Source: Saccharomyces mikatae IFO 1815
Lineage: Eukaryota > Ascomycota > Saccharomycetes > Saccharomycetales > Saccharomycetaceae
Length of the DNA: 64,000 nucleotides
NCBI RefSeq assembly: GCF_947241705.1
Contig: NC_079261.1
Coordinates: 124,001 to 188,000, forward strand
Direction of reading: 5' to 3'
Below are positions 55,521-64,000 of this stretch, piece after piece. The translations under genes and the position numbers were made by a program. Below the pieces are notes generated by a model. That model was not told where the DNA came from. It saw only the letters and a program-made list of their open reading frames with translations, and made no database searches. Each line of letters begins with the position of its first letter. Position 1 is the first letter of the stretch.

Positions 55521-56171
55521 ATGACAGTAACCGACAAAATGACTGATAATCCACCGCAAGAAGGACTAAGTGGAAGAAAAATAATATATGACAAAGATGG
55601 GAAACCGTATGTTAGATTGTGCAAGAAAATTCAGATTCTACTTTCTCAATTTAAGCGTGTAATATTTTATTAACAAATCCTTTTTAGTTGCCGCTCATGC
55701 AATACCCTACTTGATTTCCAATATGTGACTGGCAAGATTTCTAAGGGTATAAAAAACCTTTCATCTAACGGAACCCTAGGAAACACAGCAGCCGTGACTG
55801 GTGCATCTTTAGATTTGATACCTGGCTCGAGGACGTATCAAAAAATTGATCCTCCCGATGTAGAGAAATTAGGTCGAGCATCGTGGACGCTACTTCATTC
55901 TGCCGCCGCAAATTATCCTGCCAAACCTACAGATCAACAGAAAGGTGAAATGAAACAATTCTTGAATATTTTTTCGCATATTTATCCTTGTAACTGGTGT
56001 GCTAAGGACTTTGAAAAGTATATAAGAGAAAATGCTCCTCAGGTTGAATCGAGGGAAGAGCTTGGCAAATGGATGTGTGAAGCTCACAATAAGGTCAATG
56101 TGAAATTGAGAAAGCCTAAATTTGACTGTAATTTCTGGGAAAAAAGATGGAAGGACGGCTGGGACGAGTAA
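55521..56171 (+). CDS. ERV1: Erv1, FAD sulfhydryl oxidase of the mitochondrial intermembrane space (two exons)
   Basis: Exon 1 is 55521-55606, the intron 55607-55687 (81 bases) and exon 2 55688-56171; the spliced frame codes for 189 residues, as in S. cerevisiae Erv1. Erv1 reoxidises Mia40 and passes electrons to cytochrome c. Splicing joins KPC to RSC, so the shuttle cysteines Cys30 and Cys33 come from both sides of the junction. The active-site pair is CNWC in YPCNWCAKDF, about residues 130-133, and the tail is FWEKRWKDGWDE. The intron opens with the canonical GTATGT and ends TTTTTAG; its branch site is TATTAAC (55668-55674). The gene follows MSP1 as on S. cerevisiae chromosome VII. Confidence 0.96.
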
Positions 56172-56588
56172 GCAATCCTGGAACCTTAGAGAAACATGAA
56201 AACGTTGAATCTATATATTGATTTATTACCATGTACATAATTATTCACGTATACTGTTTTAGGCCTCTACTACCAGTTACGTTCATTAAACACACGCTTT
56301 AGTCTCTTGACTATTTACGGACCTCTAGGGGCTCTCGATGTGTCGATGGTACCAAATTATTCTAAATGTAAAAGGATGCTTACTCAACTCTATGCCGAAA
56401 AATCTGATATTTTATGAGAATTCCTATGTTTATGGTTGTTCTCTCTAAACATTTACGCATTCGCACTTTTTGTTGAAAGGCGCCAGTATTAAAGAATGTG
56501 GGGTTTACCTCGAAGGTAGCGCACAAGCTTTATTCTATCCATCTCTAGGGGCGCTAGAACCCACTTCCAATGAAACTAGCAAAAAAAT
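56172..56588. other. Spacer between ERV1 and tRNA-Asp
   Basis: The ERV1 3' region and the downstream side of the reverse-strand tRNA-Asp. The A-run at 56581-56587 is the tRNA terminator. No gene or LTR is recognised. Confidence 0.5.
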
Positions 56589-56660
56589 CTCCGCGACGGG
56601 GAATTGAACCCCGATCTGGCACGCGACAAGCGCCCATTCTGACCATTAAACTATCACGGA
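56589..56660 (-). tRNA. tRNA-Asp (anticodon GUC)
   Basis: The reverse strand gives a 72-base intronless tRNA starting TCCGTGATAGTTTAATGG and ending CCCCGTCGCGGAG. The anticodon loop CTTGTCG contains GTC. It matches yeast tRNA-Asp base for base as far as I recall. Its upstream side (above 56660) carries the nested Ty4/Ty1 insertion. Confidence 0.96.
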
Positions 56661-56775
56661 TACAAAACTGCATGAGCAAGGTTTTACCACTTCACCTCAT
56701 AACATCTTTGCTACCTTTAGTTTGGTCAGCTGTTGTCAGTGTTGATAATTAGTAGTTTTGTAAGCTTATTGTTGT

Positions 56776-56854
56776 TGTTGATAATTAGTAGTTTAGTAAG
56801 TTGTAATAATTAAGAATAGTCGTTCCTTCTTAATCTATATAAGAGAGGTATATA
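56776..56854 (-). repeat. 3' end piece of the Ty4-type LTR, cut off by the Ty1 insertion
   Basis: These 79 bases, TGTTGATAATTAGTAG on the + strand onward, are the reverse of a tau 3' end. They stop at the pentamer ATATA next to the Ty1 and continue on its far side at 62768. A second short copy of the tau end (TGTTGATAATTAG) is at about 56740-56768, probably left from an earlier element. Confidence 0.8.
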
Positions 56855-57186
56855 TGAGAGCTTGGCGAATTTTGAGATGATTGTTGGGATTCCATTGTTT
56901 GATAAAGGCAATAATATTAGGTATATAGATATACTAGAAGTTCTCCTCGAGGATATAGGAATCCAATAAATGGAACTCGTAATTCTACATAATTCTGTAT
57001 ATGCTTTTATTGTCATTTTATATTTGTCAGTCATTATCCTATTACATTATCAATCCTTGCATTTCAGCTTCCACTTATTTCGATGACCGCTTCTCATAAC
57101 TTATGTCATCTTATAACACCGTATATGATAATGTACTAGTAGTATGACTACTAGTTGATAGACGATAGTTGATTTTCATTCCAACA
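56855..57186 (-). repeat. 3' LTR of the Ty1-type element
   Basis: A 332-base LTR; the reverse strand starts TGTTGGAATGAAAATCAAC and ends AAGCTCTCA. It is nearly identical to the 5' LTR. The polypurine tract ends directly at its start (57187 onward). Confidence 0.93.
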
Positions 57187-57208
57187 TACCACCCATAATG
57201 TAATAGAT

Positions 57209-60200
57209 CTAATGAATCCATTTGTTTGTTAGTAGTTTAAATGTTTTTATTGGAAGAGGTTTGGTTAATACGTCTGCAATATTCTTTTTAGTCTCGATAT
57301 AGCATACGTGCAAATTATTTCCTGATACTTCATCTCTGAGTCTCATTGCTTTAGTACCAAAAAATCTGTTTCTAAATTTCTCTTCATTTTTGGACATAAC
57401 TATACTGATTGTAGATTTACTGTCAGTAAGTAATCCTTTAGTAATTGGTTTTTTGTTAAGTTCTTGTACGAGGTAACTTAGATTATTTAATAACGGAACA
57501 GATTCACTTATTGCGTGTATTTCTGCTTCTGTAGTCGAAGTACATGTCAATGAAGCCTTGGTGGACTTTCCTCCAATTACCTTTCCATTAAGTAGAAATA
57601 CGTTGCCAATCTGTGATTTATAATACGGTTGATTGCCGTATGAGGCATCGCTTATAACAACTAAATTATTTGCTGGCTTAGTAGATTTGCTTTTGTGCCA
57701 TATTAGTTGTCTATCTCTCGTATCCCATATGAACTGTATCAATTCATATGTCATATCTAACACTTGCTTGGATGGAAATAGTATATGTTGTGCAAGCGTG
57801 TTAATGTAATATAATAGGTCGAATCTAAACTTATATCCAACGTATGACGCTAGACCTATTAGTTTTTGCATTTCATGTACCTTCATTTTGTAATCATCTT
57901 CTTCTAGTTCTAGCTCTTCCTGGTCTATGTAAAGGCCTGGTTGGCCTGGAGCAGCAAGTTTCTTTCCTTTAGGGTTCAAAGGTACGTTTATTTTGGGTAG
58001 TTTTTCAGTTAGAGAGTTTTCCATACCTAACTTCATGTATTTACCTCTCTTATATTTGATTTCTAATCCGAGAATGTCATATTGTATTTCATCATTATCC
58101 TCACCTAGGTTTATAATCTTCGTATCATACTGTCTCTTAAGTTTTTCTATAACTTTCTTATTTGCATTTAAGTCCTTGCTAAATAATATCATATCATCAA
58201 CAAATAAGCAAATTGTCAATTGACTATTCTTAAATACACATGACCATCCACGAACTTCTTTCATATTACATTGTTGTATCAGATATGATTTAATAGTTTC
58301 ATACCAGTTTGCACCACTTTGTTTCAAACCATAAAGTGATTTCCTCAAACGTATTAACTTGTTATTCATTCTCAAATGTGGTGGGGGTCTTATGTATAAT
58401 TCTTCTTTAATGTCTGCGTACAAGTACGCCGAGGATATATCTAATTGTGTAATAAAATAGTCATTGTCTAATGCTAGAGACAGAGATGTCATCAATGCAT
58501 AATGGTGTACAGTGTTGGATTGCATACCTGAGTCATACGTATCGGGATGTTGAACGTCACCTCTTGCAACAAATCTAGCTTTATGAGTTCCGTCGCGTTT
58601 CTTGTTGAAGATAAACATTGAGTTTATTACCCTTTTAGGGTCTATATCTTCCCTGTCATAATATCTGTCTGTATCCCAAGTGTTCATTTTTAGTAGTTGA
58701 TTGATTTCTTTTTGATATGCTTCGATATATTTTTCCTTTTCTATAATATTTTTATTGTATGTGATTGCTTCGTCATATCTTAAGGTTGCTCGTATCGGTT
58801 TGATTGATTTTACTGTTTTTACAGCTGCGATCAGCAGTATTCGTTTCTTTGACCTTGGAGGTTCTAAACTACGCATATTCTTTGTATTCCATGTGTCTCG
58901 TGATACCTCAATTTCAGTTTCATTATCTTCTAATGATCTTTTCTTGCTATTGGTAGTAGCGGAGATATTAGAGTCATCCATACCACCCAAACTGGAATTA
59001 GTTTGACGAGAATTGATCGGGGGAAGTTCTTTAAATGGGTCAGGGAATTCGGTAGTATGTATTGGAGGTAGATCAGGGAGAGGGAGATCAGCGATAATAG
59101 ATTCCTCGATATTCTGTTCGGGACGAGTAACTGGTGTTTTTATAGGGGAAATATGGTGCGATGAGTCCTTTTTCAGTGGATAAGCATCGATTGAAGGTGG
59201 ACGGTGTTTGGTCCTTTTCTCAGTCTCTGGATCACTTATCTGCAAATCAGTTTTGTTGCTGGTACCACCCAAACTGGGTATCGTCACGCCCTTATAGTCA
59301 GCATCAATGTCACTTTGTGAGTCTGAGTCACCGAAATCATTAGATGTATTGGCTTGATACGAATGTTGTGTGTCGGGTTTGAACAAAGGAGTAAGTAGAG
59401 GAACATCTGATTTATTTATACCACCCGAACCGGTACTGTCGTTAGCAGCAATTTTTGGGATGCTAGATCTCTTCTTAGACGGAAGAATATTAGATTCAGA
59501 TATGTTTGGATCAACTTCTCTGGGTGCTCGAGTCTTGGTTTTAGAAATAGGCGTTGATTCTTCAGTATGAGTTAAAGGAGGTGGGGAGTCAGTGGGGATT
59601 GGTACTTTTGGAAGTACATTTCGTTGGTGGTCAGGATTCAATTCAATGTCAGATTGATAGTCATGGTCGGATTCTATGTTGAGATCATTTGATTGTTGGA
59701 TCTCATTTGACGCAATGAACGATTGATAAGAAGCAGTTAAACGATTCAAATCGTCATCGAAGGTGAGTGCGTCGTAATTGAATTGGTCTAATCTGGATTC
59801 CTTGCCTTGAAGAATAACGTAATTAGTCGTATCTACTGTCTTCTTCAAGGATGGGAGATAGATGATATATCCATAAGAATTTCGAGATGGATGTAGAGCA
59901 TAGCCAGTGATACCACGAGGGTGAATTTTTGAGTCAGGGTTGTGGTTATTGACTATGACGGGTTGACCGAAAGGTAACAAAGTACTGATGTCAAGTCCTG
60001 CCAATCCAGCGTGTTGTCTTGCAGATTTTTTGCTTTTGGGCGAAGCTAGTGAGTTCCTTACGATAGTAGAGAATTCGACTGCTGAAAACCATAGATGATT
60101 CGGTAGACCACTACATTGCAGTTGGGTACGACAGTCATCTAATAGGGTACGGTTTAGCCGTTCAGCGATACCATGGGCTCTGGAATCCGCTGTGGTTGTA

Positions 60201-61168
60201 TAACATGGAGTTATACCATTTTTTTCAAGGAATTTATGGAGAGTTTTGTTAGTGTACTCAGAACCACGGTCCATTTGGATAACCAGAACATTAGACTGAA
60301 ACTGGTTTTTAATGAAAGCCAGTATCGTAGTAAAGACATCGAGAATAGAATCCTCGCGACGGTCATGTAATGGATAAACCCAACGGAATTTGGTTTTTTC
60401 ATCAGTGAATGAGATAAAATAGGATGGTGCGCTCTTTGGTAGGTTGTGAACAGGGCCAAATATGTCCGTATGTAGGTATTGAAAAGGTTCATATGAATTT
60501 TGGTATTTTAGCCGTGATCCTTTGATATGTCTGTGTTTGGTGCTTTTACCGATTAAGCAATCGGGACATTGATAATTAGTAGCGCTAGACCAATCAACAT
60601 CAGATTCATTAAAATACGTAATAGTGTTCTTTTTAAGTGAATATCTAATTGTCTGGGCATTGGCATGTGCAAGCATCCGATGAATGAAAGGATAAGGATA
60701 TTTGTGTGTTCTCTCACTTGTGTGAACATTATTGATTGTGGGTATAGAGATATTCGATGGAAGCAAATATTTTTTAGATACCCAGTAAAAGTCGCCATAT
60801 TTTACGATAGGTGCAAGTACAGTGCCGTCAGCTCGTTCTAATACGTTTTTGGTAAAGCATGCTGTAATATCTATTGCAGCCAGTTCATTTAAACTGAGTA
60901 AGTCATAGGCTATGTTCGGGGTGTGCAATACCTTTATTGATGTTTTGGTGTCGTCCTGGAAGTGAAATTGAAGATCACCAACAGCGTTAATCGGGATATT
61001 TCTTTTTTGAGCATCAACTACGTTTATGTCAGGATTAGGTGATGCTGAGTGTATGTGATGGACGGATCTTATGAGAGTTCGCGATGCTCCTGAATCAAGA
61101 AGAAGGTGTCCAGGAAGTTCATCATCATAATGATTCGTATGATTTATGGTAGATTCAGTAAGTTTCTG
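57209..61168 (-). mobile_element. pol region of the Ty1-type element (protease, integrase, reverse transcriptase, RNase H)
   Basis: The frame is open from the end of gag to 57209. Order of parts: aspartic protease with the DSGAS active site near the start; integrase with its zinc-binding His/Cys region ([11 protein letters not shown] ... CPDCLIGKS) and catalytic acidic residues in [15 protein letters not shown] and [11 protein letters not shown]; a Ser/Pro-rich spacer; reverse transcriptase with FVDDM; and RNase H ending in KLLTNKWIH. The family expresses pol by a programmed +1 frameshift at CTTAGGC, here at 61169-61175 within the gag end. Similar to S. cerevisiae Ty1 with a diverged spacer. 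Confidence 0.93.
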
Positions 61169-62477
61169 GCCTAAGGTGAAGGTCGTGCTTATTATTCAAT
61201 TGAATCGGTCCGGTAGTTGATTCACCGATGGAATCGTTGTCAGTACCGGGAGAGTTTTTAGATGTGAATACGTTATGAGCCCTGGCTGTTCTTGATTTCG
61301 AATTATTTGTTTTTTGGGAACTTCGAGTTATAGCTTTGGGTTTGGTCGTATTCATGTAAGTTCGAGAATCATTTCTCTCATCACTCGGATTTCTCCTGTA
61401 AGAAGGTTTGCTGCGTCTTGATTCCTGTTGTTCTTCATAGATAGCATGGATGTCTAAAAATAGTTCAGCAACTGTCATATTTAGATATCGATGACGTGTG
61501 TAGCGTAAAAATTTGTATTCGCCAGATAGGCCTCTCATGATTAGTTGGCATGCTACTTTGTTATTGATGTGAATGCCATTGTTATTTAGTCTGTCAATAA
61601 TGTTTGTGACTTTTGTTTCAAATGCTTCTGCAGGCGTACTGCCATTATATTGCAAATTTGCGAGTGTCACGATGTCATTTGCCTCTTGATTATCAGATTG
61701 CATTTTTTCGATGCTTTTCGACAGAATTTTCATGATATCCGTATAATCAATAGATAGGATGTCTTTGACCCAGGTGGGTAGGAACTGAGATGGAGCGAAT
61801 AATTGAAAAGTGTGACATAAGAAGGTGAGTTCATTATCTGTCATCTGACGTACTACTTTTCCGGTTGTTGTCGGAATAATATCACCGAGATTTGAATTTT
61901 GCAAAAATTTAATGTATGTTTTAACCCAACTTAGGAAGTCATTAGGTGAGGTTAAGATTGGTGGTGGTCTGACATAATTATTAGTGGATGTCATATTAGA
62001 CTTCGCTGAGGATGAATCAGTAAATGAATTTTCGGACTCGGGTGATGAAGTGTTTCGATGTGTTCCATCAGGTGGTAAATATTGTGTAAACTGTGAGTTT
62101 GACTTAGATGGAACATACATGGGTGTCATTTGATAAGGTGGATACGGCATCAAAGTTGGGTGCCCGTATACCTGCCAACCAGAAATATTGGCTTGTTGGG
62201 GAGTCATCATGCGCTGCTGTGGGAGCGGCCCATCTTGTGGCAATGGTACTTGATCAGCTGGAGGAGAGGCATGATGATGGTTCTCTGGAACAGCAGACGA
62301 GTGAGGTGTCGTTGTCTGTTGAGAATGAGCCTTAGTGGAAGCCTTCTCAAATTCTTGAATTTTGGAAGCTGAAACGTCTAACGGATCTTGATTTGTGTGG
62401 ACTTCTGTAGAAGTAACCGAAGCACAGGCGCTACCATGAGAGATTGGCGAATTTTGAGATGATTGTTGGGATTCCAT
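61155..62477 (-). mobile_element. gag region of the Ty1-type element
   Basis: It starts at the ATG complementary to 62475-62477 inside the 5' LTR ([17 protein letters not shown]), the usual Ty1 start, and codes for 440 residues, the typical capsid-precursor length. The Gln/Pro-rich N-terminal third is diverged from S. cerevisiae; the capsid core ([46 protein letters not shown]) is highly conserved. The end contains the family's heptamer frameshift site. Confidence 0.93.
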
Positions 62478-62767
62478 TGTTGATAAAGGCAATAATATTA
62501 GGTATGTAGATATACTAGAAGTTCTCCTCGAGGATATAGGAATCCAATAAATGGAACTCGTAATTCTACATAATTCTGTATATGCTTTTATTGTCATTTT
62601 ATATTTGTCAGTCATTATCCTATTACATTATCAATCCTTGCATTTCAGCTTCCACTTATTTCGATGACCGCTTCTCATAACTTATGTCATCTTATAACAC
62701 CGTATATGATAATGTACTAGTAGTATGACTACTAGTTGATAGACGATAGTTGATTTTCATTCCAACA
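62437..62767 (-). repeat. 5' LTR of the Ty1-type element
   Basis: A 331-base LTR with the same ends as the 3' copy. It holds the promoter and the start of gag. Its outer end joins the interrupted tau LTR through the duplicated pentamer ATATA. Confidence 0.93.
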
Positions 62768-64000
62768 ATATAAAACACACGCTGATTAGTTATATTAAAC
62801 CAAAAGGTTCAGACATAAATCAGAGTGTTAATGATAAGAATTTGATGATAACTCATCTTCTTATATAATAAGTTCTGATCAATTAATAGATCTTTATCTC
62901 ATTACTGCAGTAAATTCTATTATTAGAATTTTTCTACTTCAATTTATACGAAGACGTATAGTTGCAATAACTTAATCCAATTTATACGAATAGGTGTATA
63001 GTAGTAATCACTTATTCCAACATGCCCCCTTAAAGATATATTATTGTACTCCAACAGATATCTGCTATGTGTTTGGTTCTTAAGTAATTTTAATTATCAA
63101 TAGTCCGTTGAGGCCAAAATATCCTGTGGTGTTATCTGATTGTTCAATACTTTAATAAATCTATCAAAATCAGATATTGAGACTGGTTTGGTAAGTAAAT
63201 CTGCTATATTATCTTTACCTTTTATTTTTATTAGTTTTATAATCTTCTCTTTTATTTTCTCTTTAATTATTTCTGTTTTTATCCATGTGAACTTCTGTTT
63301 GGGTTGTAGATAGCTCCGATTTAAACCTTCGATAGCTGGTTTTGAATCAGTAAGCATTGTAAGTTCCTTATCTCCACCTTCTCCGAGTTCTGTTAAGGTT
63401 GCCTTCAGTGTTTCTGAGTCTGCATAGCCTTCATAGATAGCATGAAGTTCTGCTTCAGTTGAGGATACGCACTTGTTTGAGCTTTTATTAGAATAAACAT
63501 TGAAGATATTTTTTCCATACCAAATTATAACACCAATTCTTGATTGTGCATCGTATTCTGTTCCAACTGATGCATCTGTGATAGTAGTGATTTTCTTATC
63601 TTTGTTAAGATCTCTATCATAGTGTATGCCTATATTCGTATGTTGTACCAAGTATTGTATGATTTTATAAATCATGTAGAACACCTGTTTATGAGGAAAG
63701 TTTACTAATCTAGCCACCTTTTTAACCGCAAATTCAACATCATATCTACATTTATACCTAACATAGTTAAGTTCACCTAATAGTTGCTGTAATTTCAACA
63801 CGCCGTCTTTGTATTCCTTTTCGGTCATTTTTAATTCTCCGTTTTTAGGATCAATCTTGTATATTGATATGTGTGGAATTGACCTTTTTCTAACCTTATC
63901 CAATTCCTTTTTATATTTCTCACCCATTTTTTCTATAAATGATTTTAACGTCAAATCAACCGTACCAAGTTTTTTGTTATAGATCAAATCCATTCCTAGA
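62768..64000 (-). mobile_element. Ty4-type LTR retrotransposon, 3' part (continues past the window edge)
   Basis: Bases 62768-63022 are the first 255 bases of its 3' LTR (tau class with the duplicated U3 segment), the rest being at 56776-56854 beyond the inserted Ty1. A polypurine tract (AAGGGGGCA, reverse of 63023-63031) precedes the LTR. The frame at 63097-63993 and on to the edge is the end of pol: reverse transcriptase tail and RNase H with SSTEAELHAI, a DSKPAIEG block and the end ILASTDY. I see no break in the visible part. Ty4 and the related Tsu4 cannot be told apart from this piece with certainty. Confidence 0.88.

Larger units (their letters stand above)
56855..62767 (-). mobile_element. 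Complete Ty1-type LTR retrotransposon
   Basis: A Ty1/copia-family element of about 5.9 kb with both LTRs, gag and pol. It looks whole; I see no obvious break in either reading frame. Flanking pentamers are ATATA at 56850-56854 and 62768-62772, a perfect target-site duplication. The LTRs (56855-57186 and 62437-62767) differ at about three places, so insertion is recent. The primer binding site TGGTAGCGC just inside the 5' LTR (62428-62436) fits initiator tRNA-Met priming, and the polypurine tract GGGTGGTA abuts the 3' LTR. It sits inside the 3' LTR of a Ty4-type element upstream of tRNA-Asp. Confidence 0.95.

Overview
The window is a piece of a budding-yeast chromosome from the Saccharomyces sensu stricto group. 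The genes are compact and almost intron-free, and most have the same length as their S. cerevisiae orthologues. There is a point centromere, and Ty1-, Ty3- and Ty4-class LTRs lie beside the tRNA genes. The proteins are clearly diverged from S. cerevisiae (for example the N-terminal part of Cdc4 and the middle of Ies1). Gene order joins S. cerevisiae chromosome VI to chromosome VII. My best guess is S. mikatae, for which I recall a VI/VII exchange; the species is an inference.

Bases 1-46,961 follow the S. cerevisiae chromosome VI order: MDJ1 (cut by the window edge), HSP12, IES1, YFL012W, HXT10, WWM1, CDC4, SMC1, BLM10, SEC4, VTC2, MSH4, tRNA-Asn, SPB4, DEG1/PUS3, CEN6, LOC1, NIC96, YPI1, RPN11, SAD1, YFR006W and tRNA-Phe. 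From about 47,000 to 50,500 the FAR7-YFH7 pair is present but inverted, with oppositely oriented Ty1-type LTRs on its two sides. From about 50,500 to 53,800 there is a gene-free graveyard of Ty3, Ty4 and Ty1 fragments ending in a tRNA-Glu gene. After it come MSP1 and ERV1 (spliced), which are chromosome VII genes in S. cerevisiae, then tRNA-Asp. The window ends in a whole-looking Ty1-type element that has jumped into the 3' LTR of a Ty4-type element; the Ty4 runs off the right edge.

The host genes are housekeeping ones: mitochondrial chaperone and disulfide relay (MDJ1, ERV1, MSP1), chromatin and chromosome structure (IES1, SMC1, MSH4), ubiquitin and proteasome (CDC4, BLM10, RPN11), ribosome and RNA maturation (SPB4, DEG1, LOC1, SAD1), secretion and polyphosphate (SEC4, VTC2), nuclear pore (NIC96), signalling (YPI1, FAR7) and hexose transport (HXT10). 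Several upstream regions carry motifs that fit these roles: stress elements before HSP12, MCB boxes before SMC1, a Pho4 box before VTC2, a proteasome box before RPN11, PAC/RRPE boxes before ribosome-assembly genes, and a sporulation element before YFL012W.

I found no undescribed gene system. The points of real interest are the rearranged VI/VII junction with its inverted gene pair, the nested retroelements, two structural classes of Ty4-type LTR, a Ty3-type integrase fossil, a possible frameshift in YFL012W and an unusual ERV1 branch site.
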